Positions 38,676 to 48,359 of a DNA stretch of 64,000 nt are shown here, piece by piece. The stretch spans positions 496,001 through 560,000 of the forward strand of contig NZ_BJKK01000001.1 in NCBI RefSeq assembly GCF_006538325.1, written 5' to 3'. This DNA is from Alteromonas sp. KUL42. GTDB taxonomy: Bacteria; Pseudomonadota; Gammaproteobacteria; Enterobacterales; Alteromonadaceae. The position numbers were made by a program, and so were the translations under genes. The notes beneath the pieces are model-generated. The model was not told the DNA's origin and made no database searches. It saw nothing but the letters and a program-made list of their open reading frames with translations. Positions within the stretch are counted from its first letter, which is position 1, and the number at the start of each line of letters is the position of its first letter.

Positions 38676-40145
38676 ATGCTACGTATCATCCAAGAAGCCC
38701 TGACGTTCGACGATGTGTTGCTGGTTCCCGGCCACTCGACCGTCCTCCCTCACACTGCAAATTTACAAACACGTCTAACACGTGGTGTAACGCTAAACAT
38801 TCCAATGGTGTCTGCTGCCATGGACACAGTTTCTGAGGCCCGTTTAGCCATCGCGCTAGCACAAGAGGGTGGCATTGGCTTCATTCACAAAAACATGAAG
38901 CCTGAAGAGCAAGCTAAGCACGTACGTGAAGTTAAAAAGTACGAAAGTGGTGTGGTATCAGACCCAGTAACCGTTGCCAAAGACGCTACTATTGGCGAGG
39001 TAATTGCCCTTTCGAAACGTCTTGGCTACTCAGGTTTCCCCGTTACCGACAAAGACAATAACTTAATTGGTATTGTAACGGGTCGTGATCTTCGCTTTGA
39101 AAAGCGCCTTGAATTGCCAATCAGTAACGTTATGACCGGTAAGGATGATCTGGTTACCGTTAAAGAGGGGGCAAGTTCTGATGAAGTACTCGACCTTATG
39201 CACGAACACCGTATTGAAAAGATCCTTGTGGTTGACGATACGTTTAAACTAACGGGTCTAATTACCGTAAAAGATTTCCAAAAAGCCGAAAATAAGCCAA
39301 ACGCGTGTAAAGACTCTTTGGGTCGTCTTCGTGTTGGTGCCGCAGTAAGCGTAGGACCCGGCACAGATGAGCGTATTGCATTATTGGTTGACGCGGGGGT
39401 TGACGTATTGTTAATTGATACCTCACACGGTCACTCTCAAGGTGTTATTGAACGCGTTAAAAAAGTACGTGCTGACTACCCAGACGTGCAAATTATTGCG
39501 GGCAATGTTGCTACTGGCGACGGTGCAAAAGCACTTGCTGAAGCAGGTGTTGATGCGGTTAAAGTGGGTATTGGCCCAGGCTCAATTTGTACAACCCGAA
39601 TTGTTACAGGTTGTGGTGTACCGCAAATTACGGCGGTTTCAGATGCTGTTGAAGCACTTAAAGGTACTGATATTCCGGTAATTGCAGACGGTGGTATTCG
39701 CTTCTCGGGCGATATCGCCAAAGCACTAGCGGCAGGGGCAAGTTGTGTCATGGTTGGCAGTATGTTGGCAGGTACAGAAGAGGCGCCAGGGGAAGTAGAG
39801 CTTTATCAAGGCCGCTACTACAAGTCATATCGCGGTATGGGTTCACTGGGTGCTATGAACCAAAGTCATGGTTCATCTGATCGCTATTTCCAAGAATCTA
39901 ACAATGCTGAAAAGTTAGTGCCAGAAGGTATTGAAGGTCGCGTTGCTTATAAAGGTCCAATTGCTAATATTATTCATCAGCAAATGGGCGGTCTGCGCTC
40001 GGCTATGGGACTAACTGGTTGTGCAACAATTGAAGAACTCAATACTAAAGCGCAGTTTGTGCGCGTTACATCAGCGGGTATGGGTGAAAGCCACGTACAT
40101 GATGTAAGCATTACCAAAGAAGCGCCAAACTACCGTTTAGGTTAA
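38676..40145 (+). CDS. guaB: Inosine-5'-monophosphate dehydrogenase
   Basis: GuaB oxidises IMP to XMP, the first GTP-specific step. ATG 38676 gives [20 protein letters not shown] (489 residues, like E. coli). The catalytic barrel is interrupted by two CBS domains (about 95-200; [33 protein letters not shown]). The active cysteine is in [18 protein letters not shown] and the flap region in [16 protein letters not shown] longer upstream frame overlaps xseA and was rejected. guaA follows. Confidence 0.97.
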   Translation: MLRIIQEALTFDDVLLVPGHSTVLPHTANLQTRLTRGVTLNIPMVSAAMDTVSEARLAIALAQEGGIGFIHKNMKPEEQAKHVREVKKYESGVVSDPVTVAKDATIGEVIALSKRLGYSGFPVTDKDNNLIGIVTGRDLRFEKRLELPISNVMTGKDDLVTVKEGASSDEVLDLMHEHRIEKILVVDDTFKLTGLITVKDFQKAENKPNACKDSLGRLRVGAAVSVGPGTDERIALLVDAGVDVLLIDTSHGHSQGVIERVKKVRADYPDVQIIAGNVATGDGAKALAEAGVDAVKVGIGPGSICTTRIVTGCGVPQITAVSDAVEALKGTDIPVIADGGIRFSGDIAKALAAGASCVMVGSMLAGTEEAPGEVELYQGRYYKSYRGMGSLGAMNQSHGSSDRYFQESNNAEKLVPEGIEGRVAYKGPIANIIHQQMGGLRSAMGLTGCATIEELNTKAQFVRVTSAGMGESHVHDVSITKEAPNYRLG

Positions 40146-40159
40146 GGCGAGTTACCGTT

Positions 40160-40190
40160 CAGTGTGTTAGTGTTTAACACTACCACACTG
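40160..40190 (+). other. Hairpin in the guaB-guaA gap
   Basis: CAGTGTG (40160-40166) pairs with CACACTG (40184-40190), with further inner pairing of AGTGTT and AACACT. There is no T-run, so it is more likely an mRNA stability or processing element than a terminator. The 165-bp gap has no ORF. Confidence 0.55.
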
Positions 40191-40310
40191 TAAACCCATC
40201 CTTGGACTTGGCCTTGGCAGTAATGCCTCGGACAGGTTGTTTACAACCACTTTGCTTACGCGTCATTGTGAAATGTTGCACAGTGGTTGGAAAAAGAAAA
40301 AAGGCTTTTT

Positions 40311-41888
40311 ATGAGTTCAAACATACACGCGCAACGCATACTTATTTTGGATTTTGGCTCGCAATATACGCAGTTGATAGCACGTCGTGTTCGTGAAATC
40401 GGTGTTTACTGTGAGCTTTGGGCTTGGGATGTCACAGAAGAACAAATTCGTGAGTTCAATCCACAAGGTATAATCTTATCTGGTGGCCCAGAGTCTGTAA
40501 CTGAAACAGGCTCACCTCGTGCGCCTCAATACGTATTTGACGCCGGTGTGCCTGTACTAGGTGTGTGCTACGGCATGCAGACAATGGCAGAGCAACTTGG
40601 TGGCGCTGTACAAGGTTCAGACAAGCGTGAATTTGGTTATGCGCAAGTAGAAGTTGTCAAACCAAGTCCTCTACTGGATAAAATAGAAGATGCTATTAGC
40701 GATAATGGCTCTGCTTTACTTGATGTATGGATGAGTCACGGCGATAAAGTAGCGTCTATTCCTGCTGGCTTTGAAACGGTAGCGCAAACGCCATCTTGCC
40801 CCCATGCGGCAATGTACAATGAAGAGAAGCAATTCTACGGTGTACAGTTCCACCCAGAAGTAACTCACACCCGTCAAGGTATGCGTCTACTTACACACTT
40901 TGTCATGGATATTTGTAAGTGTGAAAAATTATGGACCGCTGGCGCTATTATTGAAGATGCTATTGAGCGTATTAAAGAAAAAGTGGGTGACGAAGAAGTT
41001 ATCCTTGGACTTTCTGGTGGTGTAGATTCATCGGTAACGGCCATGTTACTTCACCGTGCAATTGGTCCTAAATTAACCTGTGTATTTGTAGACAATGGAT
41101 TACTTCGCTTAAATGAAGCGGACCAAGTCATGGAAATGTTCGGCGACCACTTCGGCTTAAATATTATTCGTGTTGATGCAGAAGCGCGTTTCCTAGATCG
41201 ATTGAAAGGTGTAGAAGATCCAGAACTTAAGCGCAAAGCAATTGGTAACGAGTTTGTTCGTGTCTTCGACGAAGAAGCGAGCAAACGCGAAAATGCCAAG
41301 TGGTTAGCACAAGGGACTATCTACCCTGATGTGATTGAATCAGCAGGCTCCGCAACGGGTAAAGCACACGTTATTAAATCGCACCATAACGTGGGGGGGT
41401 TGCCTGAAGATATGGAGCTAGGCCTTGTTGAGCCTCTGCGTGAGCTATTCAAAGATGAAGTACGCAAAATTGGCCTTGAGCTAGGTTTGCCGTACGACAT
41501 GCTTTATCGCCATCCTTTCCCAGGACCAGGCCTTGGTGTTCGCGTACTTGGTGAAATTAAGAAAGAGTATTGCGACTTACTTCGCCGTGCTGATGCTATT
41601 TTCATTGAAGAGCTTTACGCTGCCGATTTATACCAGAAAGTAAGCCAAGCCTTTACAGTATTCTTACCGGTACGCTCTGTGGGCGTAATGGGTGATGCGC
41701 GCAAGTACGATTGGGTAGTAAGCTTGCGTGCAGTAGAAACCATTGACTTTATGACCGCACATTGGGCGCACTTGCCATACGATTTCTTAGGAAAGGTGTC
41801 TAACCGTATCATCAATGAAGTCGACGGTATTAGCCGTGTGGTTTACGATATTTCAGGTAAACCGCCTGCCACGATTGAGTGGGAGTAG
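40311..41888 (+). CDS. guaA: GMP synthase (glutamine-hydrolysing)
   Basis: GuaA aminates XMP to GMP. ATG 40311 gives [20 protein letters not shown] (525 residues, identical length to E. coli). The amidotransferase domain has [15 protein letters not shown] with the catalytic Cys and [11 protein letters not shown] with His/Glu. The ATP-pyrophosphatase loop is [15 protein letters not shown]. The dimerisation domain ends PPATIEWE. It is the last backbone gene before an accessory island. An imperfect GTGTAAG/CTTACAC repeat (41897-41934) follows. Confidence 0.97.
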   Translation: MSSNIHAQRILILDFGSQYTQLIARRVREIGVYCELWAWDVTEEQIREFNPQGIILSGGPESVTETGSPRAPQYVFDAGVPVLGVCYGMQTMAEQLGGAVQGSDKREFGYAQVEVVKPSPLLDKIEDAISDNGSALLDVWMSHGDKVASIPAGFETVAQTPSCPHAAMYNEEKQFYGVQFHPEVTHTRQGMRLLTHFVMDICKCEKLWTAGAIIEDAIERIKEKVGDEEVILGLSGGVDSSVTAMLLHRAIGPKLTCVFVDNGLLRLNEADQVMEMFGDHFGLNIIRVDAEARFLDRLKGVEDPELKRKAIGNEFVRVFDEEASKRENAKWLAQGTIYPDVIESAGSATGKAHVIKSHHNVGGLPEDMELGLVEPLRELFKDEVRKIGLELGLPYDMLYRHPFPGPGLGVRVLGEIKKEYCDLLRRADAIFIEELYAADLYQKVSQAFTVFLPVRSVGVMGDARKYDWVVSLRAVETIDFMTAHWAHLPYDFLGKVSNRIINEVDGISRVVYDISGKPPATIEWE

Positions 41889-41935
41889 TTTGTCTTGTGT
41901 AAGTCATTGATTTGATTGAGTTGATGGCTTACACA

Positions 41936-42442
41936 TCACTTTTGCATACAGAAGTAATTTATTGATTTTATCTCGTACTCTGTAGGTGAGATATTTCCTA
42001 ATTTATAATGCCGCTGTTTTTGATTGAAAATTGTTCGATGCATTCAATAATACCAGTCATTACTTCACGCCTTGTTTGATAACGACGGTAGTTAATTCGT
42101 TCTGATTTCAAACTGCGGAAGAGTCGTTCTGTAACCATATTATCTAAACAGTTTCCCGCTGTTCATTTCCATAGCGAAAAGGCTGAAGCTTTTTTAACAG
42201 GCTATTGTCACTTTTTAGTTACTCAACTTCTTTTTCTAACTCCTGAGTACGAATTTGCTCAGGCGTTAATGCACTAGTTTTTTGCGTGATACCATGTTGC
42301 TCTTTTCTGTATTGGTTTACCAGCATTGAATTAAAGATAATCCAACATTCATCGCTACTACATCTTTGTTTTTATAACCATAAAAAACGACTAGCTCTGC
42401 ACACTCACGTTTAAATACAGCTGTTAATGTTTTCTTTGGCAT
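41936..42442 (-). pseudogene. IS3-family transposase remnant (orfA and end of orfB)
   Basis: On the minus strand the text starts ATG 42442 as MPKKTLTAVFKRECAELVVF, an IS3-type OrfA N-terminus. It then passes through stops and frame changes (TPEQIRTQELEKEVE, LLKKASAF) and jumps to an OrfB C-terminus, TERLFRSLKSERINYRRYQT...LGNISPTEYE. The middle of orfB, with most DDE residues, is missing. No clear terminal inverted repeats were found. It is not able to transpose. It marks the left edge of the carbamoyltransferase island. Confidence 0.8.
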
Positions 42443-42609
42443 TTTGACCTGGTTAGTTAATTGAATTTTATCTCTAGCGAAGTTTCTAGTTAAATCATAC
42501 TGTTACAACTGCCGGTATATTGAAAGGTTGACTTGCTGAAGGGCGGAAAAGCAGTAGAATAAGGGTAATAGCAATTAAGCTTGCGTTTAGAGCCTCCAAA
42601 AGAGATGCA

Positions 42610-42828
42610 GTGAAACTGCAGTTGCTACCATTGCTTGAATTAGAAGAAGTGAATGTTGTTGCTGCGCCAACTAATTACGGTGGCGTCACAATTCTTAATT
42701 TAGGCGAGAGTGCTATATCTACTTTGAGTAGCAAACGTAATATCGAAGCGCTTTTAATTGATGACGTAGCCGCTGCTGAATTACAACAGCCATCGACAGC
42801 GAGCAATGCCCCGCATTTAACTAACTAG
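42610..42828 (+). CDS. Hypothetical short protein, possibly the frameshifted end of a larger gene
   Basis: GTG 42610 begins a 72-residue frame (KLQLLPLLELEEVNVVAAPT) with coding-like composition but no strong ribosome-binding site. The frame is open upstream to 42532 (RASKRDAVKLQL). After its stop, another frame runs 26 codons (DGVDEREQYEHLSQLLRIQK) and ends in an ATGA overlap with the next gene. Together this looks like one gene broken by a frameshift and by the IS remnant on its left. No family recognised. Confidence 0.35.
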   Translation: MKLQLLPLLELEEVNVVAAPTNYGGVTILNLGESAISTLSSKRNIEALLIDDVAAAELQQPSTASNAPHLTN

Positions 42829-42904
42829 ATGGCGTAGATGAGCGTGAGCAGTATGAGCATCTTAGCCAATTACTCCGCATTCAGAAAGCAACGAGAGACA
42901 AAAG

Positions 42905-43303
42905 ATGAAATTCTCTGAAATTGAACTTCCTTCCAATCGAAATTTTGGTTTTTTCTCTGTGTTCGTCTTCGCAGTGGTAGCAGCTTATTTCTATTGCTCA
43001 GACAATTCAACTTTGGCATATGTGTTTGTTGCAGCAGCAATGATATTTCTGCTTGTCACACTGATAAAGAACGATGCACTTCTACCTCTAAACAAGCTAT
43101 GGATGCGTTTGGGGCTTTTACTTGGCATGATAGTTAGCCCAATCGTACTAGGGATTATTTTCTTTGGGCTCTTCACACCCATTGCAATTCTCATGCGTCT
43201 CAGTGGGCGAGATGAGCTACGTTTAAAGTTTACTCAGAAAACTAGTTACTGGATTTCGCGCGGTGAACCAATCAAACCTGAATCATTCAAACAGCAATTT
43301 TAA
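42905..43303 (+). CDS. SxtJ-family membrane protein
   Basis: A 132-residue protein with about four hydrophobic helices (roughly 14-30, 38-52, 65-95) and the segment RLSGRDELRLKF followed by a polar tail, typical of SxtJ-like proteins found next to NodU/CmcH-type carbamoyltransferases. The name comes from saxitoxin clusters, but the family is widespread and this does not imply toxin production. It is the first intact gene of the island, with a DUF5989-type gene 14 bp downstream. Confidence 0.75.
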   Translation: MKFSEIELPSNRNFGFFSVFVFAVVAAYFYCSDNSTLAYVFVAAAMIFLLVTLIKNDALLPLNKLWMRLGLLLGMIVSPIVLGIIFFGLFTPIAILMRLSGRDELRLKFTQKTSYWISRGEPIKPESFKQQF

Positions 43304-43317
43304 TAAAGGTTAATGAA

Positions 43318-43467
43318 ATGGATTTTTTAAAAGAACTTTGGGCGTTTTTACGTGTACGAAAGAAACTATGGCTTGCTCCTATCATTATCGTAATGTTGAT
43401 CCTTGGAGGTTTGCTGGTACTTGCGCAAGGTTCTGTAGTAGCACCTTTCATTTACACACTTTTTTAG
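43318..43467 (+). CDS. DUF5989-type small membrane protein (49 residues)
   Basis: ATG 43318 with AAAGG upstream. The product begins MDFLKELWAFLRVRKKLWLA and continues as a single hydrophobic helix with an Ala/Gly tail, the pattern of DUF5989 proteins. It is placed between SxtJ and carbamoyltransferase, as this family usually is, and ends 8 bp before the latter. The gene is easily missed because of its size. Confidence 0.75.
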   Translation: MDFLKELWAFLRVRKKLWLAPIIIVMLILGGLLVLAQGSVVAPFIYTLF

Positions 43468-43475
43468 AACAGCGT

Positions 43476-45314
43476 ATGTATATCTTAGGTATCTCTGCCT
43501 TTTATCACGACAGCGCGGCATGCTTACTTAAAGATGGTGAGATTGTTGCCGCAGCACAAGAAGAGCGCTTTACTCGTAAGAAACACGACGCTGGCTTTCC
43601 TAATCATGCAATTCAGTATTGCTTAAAAGAAGCTGGAATAGCAGCAAAGGATATTGGCAATGTCGTGTTCTATGAAAAGCCGTTTGTTAAATTTGAGAGA
43701 CTACTTGAAACGTACCTAGCATTCGCACCGAAAGGTTTTACAAGCTTCGCTAAAGCGATGCCAGTTTGGATTAAAGACAAACTTTTTCAAAAGTCTGCAC
43801 TCATTAAAGAGTTGAAGTCAACACTTGGTGATAGTGTTGATTGGCGTGAGCGTTTGTTGTTCTCTGAGCATCACTTATCACATGCAGCAAGCGCATACTA
43901 TCCTTCTCCCTTTGATAGAGCTGCAGTGTTAACGCTAGATGGTGTAGGTGAATGGACAACAACATCTCTCGCGATTGGTAAAGGTAGTGATTTACAAGTT
44001 TTGAAGGAAATACACTTTCCACATTCACTCGGCTTATTCTACTCTGCATTCACCTATTACACAGGGTTTAAGGTTAACTCTGGCGAATACAAGGTGATGG
44101 GTTTAGCTCCGTATGGAGAGCCACGTTACGCAGACTTAATACGAGAAAAACTCATCGCCGTTACCGATGATGGTAGCTTCCAGCTCGATATGAGTTACTT
44201 CGATTACGCAACTGGCTTAACAATGACAAATAAAAAGTTTGACGCATTGTTTGGCGGTCCACCACGTACGTCTGAGACAGAGCTTACGCAGCGAGAAATG
44301 GATTTAGCTGCATCAGTTCAAAAGGTGACTGAGGATATCGTTCTTGAGTTAGCGCGAGGAATAGCCAAAGAAACTGGTGAACGTAATCTATGTCTTGCTG
44401 GCGGTGTGGCACTCAACTGTGTTGCAAATGGCATTTTGCTACGCGAAAAAATCTTTGACAATATTTGGATTCAACCCGCAGCTGGTGATGCTGGTGGGGC
44501 TTTAGGTGCTGCTCTTTCAACATGGTATCTACATCATGGTAAAGAGCGTGTTACTTCAACTGAACGTGATTCAATGAAGGGAGCTTACTTAGGCCCCGAG
44601 TTTACAGATGCTGAAATTGAAGCTGAACTTACAGCTTGTGGTGCAGAATTCAAAAAGCTATCCGAAGCTGAAATGATTGAAGAAGTAGCATCCGCGTTAG
44701 CTGATGAAAAAGCGGTGGGTTGGATGCAAGGACGCATGGAGTTTGGTCCACGTGCATTAGGTGGGCGCAGTATCATTGCGGACCCACGTTCACCAGTGAT
44801 GCAAAAACAACTTAATTTAAAAGTTAAATATCGCGAAAGTTTCCGTCCATTTGCGCCAAGTGTCTTAAGAGAAGATGTTGGTGAATGGTTTGAGCACGAA
44901 ACTGATAGCCCTTACATGCTATTGGTTGCAAACGTACATAGCAATAAACGTCGCTCAATGACTACAGATGAAGAGAAACTATTTGGTATTGATAAACTAA
45001 ACGTGCCACGTTCTTCCGTACCAGCAATTACGCACGTTGACTATTCTGCACGAATACAGACAGTACACGCTGAGACAAACCCTAAGTACCACGCTGTAAT
45101 TTCAAAATTTAAAGACAAGACTGGATGTTCGTTGGTAGTAAATACGTCATTTAATGTGCGCGGTGAACCAATCATTTGCACACCAACAGATGCATTTAGG
45201 TGCTTTATGGGTACTGAAATGGATGTCTTAGCTGTTGGTAACTACGTGCTTTACAAAGAGCATCAAGATGAAGCACTTAAAGAGAATTATGAGGAACGCT
45301 ATGAGCTGGATTAA
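43476..45314 (+). CDS. NodU/CmcH-type O-carbamoyltransferase
   Basis: This enzyme transfers a carbamoyl group from carbamoyl phosphate (through a carbamoyl-adenylate) to a hydroxyl acceptor. ATG 43476 gives MYILGISAFYHDSAACLLKD (612 residues). The N-terminal Kae1-like domain has EEHHLSHA-like SEHHLSHAASAYYPSPFD and VLTLDGVGEW. The C-terminal part has GRMEFGPRALGGRSIIADPR and GCSLVVNTSFNVRGEPIICT. Acceptor unknown; the context suggests a polysaccharide or surface glycolipid. Its last 14 bases overlap the SGNH hydrolase start. Residues from about 404 are duplicated at 46452. Confidence 0.88.
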   Translation: MYILGISAFYHDSAACLLKDGEIVAAAQEERFTRKKHDAGFPNHAIQYCLKEAGIAAKDIGNVVFYEKPFVKFERLLETYLAFAPKGFTSFAKAMPVWIKDKLFQKSALIKELKSTLGDSVDWRERLLFSEHHLSHAASAYYPSPFDRAAVLTLDGVGEWTTTSLAIGKGSDLQVLKEIHFPHSLGLFYSAFTYYTGFKVNSGEYKVMGLAPYGEPRYADLIREKLIAVTDDGSFQLDMSYFDYATGLTMTNKKFDALFGGPPRTSETELTQREMDLAASVQKVTEDIVLELARGIAKETGERNLCLAGGVALNCVANGILLREKIFDNIWIQPAAGDAGGALGAALSTWYLHHGKERVTSTERDSMKGAYLGPEFTDAEIEAELTACGAEFKKLSEAEMIEEVASALADEKAVGWMQGRMEFGPRALGGRSIIADPRSPVMQKQLNLKVKYRESFRPFAPSVLREDVGEWFEHETDSPYMLLVANVHSNKRRSMTTDEEKLFGIDKLNVPRSSVPAITHVDYSARIQTVHAETNPKYHAVISKFKDKTGCSLVVNTSFNVRGEPIICTPTDAFRCFMGTEMDVLAVGNYVLYKEHQDEALKENYEERYELD

Positions 45315-46416
45315 AATACTATTTGCTAATCTTTTTATCACATTCGGCTTATTGGGTATGCTTCTGTTAACACCGCCAATAGCGTACTCGATCTATTCCC
45401 TATCATTTAGTGAACAAACAAAAAAATCTTCGGAAGATACTAGGGCTCGCTTAGAATTATATAACGGCATAGAATGGGCTTCTATTCACTTTGCTGAATT
45501 TTCAAAACTCCCAGTTACATATTTCGACTATATCACGTGGAGAATGGACGATTTTGAAGGTGAAACAATCAACATATCAGATGGATTAAGAGAAACTTAT
45601 GAGCCAACTAATCCAACCATCAACGCTGACAAATACTTATTTTTTGGTGGATCTACCACTTGGGGAACGGGCGTTAATGACGATAACACCTACCCATCAA
45701 TCTTTGCAGAGCGTTTAAACACTCGTGTCACCAACTTTGGAGAACCTGGCTACATTGCGAGACAGTCTCTTTCGTTATTAACAAATTACTTATTAGCCAA
45801 TTCATCGGTGGATTTTTCTGGAAGGCACGTGGTTTTTTATGATGGCGTAAATGACGTAGCTCATCGGTGTAGAAGCGAAATATCTGGGCTTGGTACTGGA
45901 CGTGAGCAACAAATACAAAGCATTCTTTCAACCAAAAGTAATGAAAAATATAGTTTTGCAAAGTTGTTTGAACAGTTGACGCAATTTTTACAAGCAGTAA
46001 CCCGTAAGTTAGGTATGGCTGGGGCGTCTTCTATCGCTTCGGAGAATTACAAATGCTCATCAGATCCCCGCAGAGCTGAAGAAATTGCAAGAATGCTTGT
46101 AGAAACCTGGCAAGTCGCTTCAGACCTTGTTACAAATCGCGGCGGGAAGTTTACTGCAATATTACAGCCCGTTGCGTTCATTGGCAGCGCCGACATTGAA
46201 TATTTAAATCTTAACAGTGCAAACGATACTGCATTGAGTATGCAGTACCAAGCAGTTTATCCTCTCATTAGACAACTTGCTGCTGATGCGAATATTGATT
46301 TTGTTGACTTAACAACAGCCTATGACAGCTGTAATAACTGTTATATTGATTTTTGTCACGTCGGTCCCCAAGCTCATCAGATTTTAGTGGATAATCTTGT
46401 CAACAGCATCAATTGA
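45301..46416 (+). CDS. SGNH/GDSL hydrolase-like membrane-anchored protein (first)
   Basis: The ATG lies inside the 3' end of the carbamoyltransferase gene. The 371-residue product has an N-terminal membrane helix (about 5-28; LFANLFITFGLLGMLLL) and an SGNH fold. The Ser block is in YLFFGGSTTWGTGVNDDNTY, GDSL-type Asn in VFYDGVNDVAHRC, and the C-terminal Asp/His region in DFCHVGPQAHQILVDN. It may remove or transfer acyl or carbamoyl groups at the membrane; the substrate is unknown. The stop overlaps the ATG of a truncated small gene at 46416. Confidence 0.75.
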   Translation: MSWIKILFANLFITFGLLGMLLLTPPIAYSIYSLSFSEQTKKSSEDTRARLELYNGIEWASIHFAEFSKLPVTYFDYITWRMDDFEGETINISDGLRETYEPTNPTINADKYLFFGGSTTWGTGVNDDNTYPSIFAERLNTRVTNFGEPGYIARQSLSLLTNYLLANSSVDFSGRHVVFYDGVNDVAHRCRSEISGLGTGREQQIQSILSTKSNEKYSFAKLFEQLTQFLQAVTRKLGMAGASSIASENYKCSSDPRRAEEIARMLVETWQVASDLVTNRGGKFTAILQPVAFIGSADIEYLNLNSANDTALSMQYQAVYPLIRQLAADANIDFVDLTTAYDSCNNCYIDFCHVGPQAHQILVDNLVNSIN

Positions 46417-46451
46417 TGAGTGAGTGGTATGAAAATCAAAAGAAATCAATC
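46416..46451 (+). pseudogene. Truncated 5' end of the MSEW gene (copy 1)
   Basis: The ATG overlaps the SGNH stop (TGATG). The text MSEWYENQKK matches the start of the gene at 48360 (MSEWFDSQNK). After about 12 codons the sequence changes abruptly into carbamoyltransferase DNA at 46452. Confidence 0.6.
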
Positions 46452-47082
46452 AGTAGCATCCGCGTTAGCTGATGAAAAAGCGGTGGGTTGGATGCAAGGA
46501 CGCATGGAGTTTGGTCCACGTGCATTAGGTGGGCGCAGTATCATTGCGGACCCACGTTCACCAGTGATGCAAAAACAACTCAACCTCAAAGTAAAGTATC
46601 GCGAAAGTTTCCGTCCATTTGCGCCAAGTGTCTTAAGAGAAGATGTTGGTGATTGGTTTGAGCATGAGACTGATAGCCCTTACATGCTTTTGGTTACAGA
46701 CGTACAAAAAGATAAACGTCGTCCAATGACAGAAGATGAAGAGGCTTTGTTTGGAATTGATAAGTTAAATGTACCGCGTTCTTCAATACCAGCAATTACA
46801 CACGTTGACTATTCTGCACGAATACAGACAGTACACGCTGATTCAAACCCTAAGTACCACGCTGTAATTTCGAAATTCAAAGAAAAGACTGGCTGTCCAC
46901 TTGTTGTAAACACATCTTTCAATGTGCGTGGCGAACCAATAATTTGCACACCAACAGATTCATTCAAGTGCTTTATGGGTGCGGAAATGGATGTCTTAGC
47001 TGTCGGTAATTACGTGCTTTATAAAGAGCAGCAAGACGAAACGCTTAAAGATAATTATGTGGAACGTTATGAATTGTATTAA
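46452..47082 (+). pseudogene. Duplicated carbamoyltransferase C-terminal fragment
   Basis: These 631 bp align without gaps to 44684-45314 at a constant offset of 1768. The first 129 bp are identical; the rest differs at scattered, mostly synonymous sites. It encodes about 210 residues of the C-terminal domain (GRMEFGPRALGG...NVRGEP), without the catalytic N-terminal domain. An in-frame GTG (46420) or ATG (46429) could make a 217-220-residue protein, but this is unlikely to be an active enzyme alone. Confidence 0.85.
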
Positions 47083-48328
47083 GTTTATTCCTATTTCAAT
47101 AATTACTTTGGCTATTGAAATTACTTTATTTTTTTCATTACCGCAAAATTGGACTCAACAATCTTCCTATGTTGTATTTTTCTTCGTTTTCCAAATACTT
47201 TTAATACCAAGTGTTCTATTTTTGTTCAAAAAGAAATTTGAAACGTTTTCTGTAAGTTGTATTTTACTTCTTTGTGCAAATTTTTTTACACCCAGTTTTC
47301 TACCGATTAACGACTACAAGACTTTGCCTCCCAATTTCTTCAAAAGGTTAATTGTACGTGGTGACGTGATGCCAAACTTTGAGGGTATCAATACTATATC
47401 TACCGATGAAATGGGCTTTAGAAGCCTTAGTGATATAGATTACAACAACAATGATTCTTTCAGAATTTTTGCAATTGGTGCAAGTACAACGGAAGAAATA
47501 TTTGTTGATGATAATCAAACTTGGACGAGTCTTCTCCAAATAAGTCTCAACAATTCACAAAACAAAAAATTCGAAGTAATAAACACCGGTGTTTCTGGGC
47601 TAAGAGCGAGACATCACTTAGCCACGATGATGCAAACAGAGAATTATTATCCAAATGCATATATTTTTCTCATGGGAGTAAATGATTGGAATAGCCATAT
47701 TAAAGGTTATATAGGTAATGACGAAAATGAATTACCAATCGATCTCAGTGAAACTTTAATTTGGAAAGGTTTAAGTTTTGCAAAAATGCTGTTTAGTTCG
47801 CTACATTTTGATATGTCAGAAGAAGAATACAATGTGATTGAAGAATACTGTGTAACTGAAGAATATTGTGTGAGTGAAGAATACGGTATTTATTACAGTC
47901 TACAAAATAACTCATTAGAGAGGAATGATGTTAGAGAGTTTTTCCCCGAGGACATAGACTCTAGCTATGAGTCGTATGTAAGATGGATTGCAACTCGGTG
48001 TAACAACAACTCATATCTTTGCATTTTTGTAAGCCAGCCTTCTGCATATTCAACGCGGTTAACGAAGGATTTAAAGGAAAGGCTATGGATGACTCCACCA
48101 AATGTGGAATACACATTAGATCTCAAATCTCTTATCGCTATATCCCAACTGTATAATCAAAAACTTTTTGAAATTGCCAATGAGAATAATATTCATTTTT
48201 GTGATCTTGCTAAAGAAATCCCTCCCACAATCGAGTATTTTTATGATGATGTTCATTTTAATGAAAATGGTTCCACAGCAGTTGCTGAGGTATTACATGG
48301 ATGTTTATCGACGATTCTGAATGAATGA
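47069..48328 (+). CDS. SGNH/GDSL hydrolase-like membrane-anchored protein (second)
   Basis: ATG 47069 sits at exactly the same place in the duplicated carbamoyltransferase tail as the first SGNH start (offset 1768). The 419-residue product has two or three N-terminal hydrophobic segments (to about residue 75), the Ser block IFAIGASTTEEIFVDDNQTW, IFLMGVNDW with the Asn, and DDVHFNENGSTAVAEVL as the Asp/His motif. It is clearly different in sequence from the first SGNH. A four-unit 18-bp repeat at 47822-47893 encodes EEYNVI EEYCVT EEYCVS EEYGIY. Lower G+C than the backbone suggests recent transfer. Confidence 0.75.
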   Translation: MNCIKFIPISIITLAIEITLFFSLPQNWTQQSSYVVFFFVFQILLIPSVLFLFKKKFETFSVSCILLLCANFFTPSFLPINDYKTLPPNFFKRLIVRGDVMPNFEGINTISTDEMGFRSLSDIDYNNNDSFRIFAIGASTTEEIFVDDNQTWTSLLQISLNNSQNKKFEVINTGVSGLRARHHLATMMQTENYYPNAYIFLMGVNDWNSHIKGYIGNDENELPIDLSETLIWKGLSFAKMLFSSLHFDMSEEEYNVIEEYCVTEEYCVSEEYGIYYSLQNNSLERNDVREFFPEDIDSSYESYVRWIATRCNNNSYLCIFVSQPSAYSTRLTKDLKERLWMTPPNVEYTLDLKSLIAISQLYNQKLFEIANENNIHFCDLAKEIPPTIEYFYDDVHFNENGSTAVAEVLHGCLSTILNE

Positions 48329-48359
48329 TTGAAGGAAAGTTAGACGCTTAAAGGAGAGA

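Noticed and set aside
42905-48328. Saxitoxin-like biosynthesis cluster
   Set aside because: Only the family name SxtJ points to it; none of the saxitoxin core enzymes is present, and the SxtJ/carbamoyltransferase pair is widespread.
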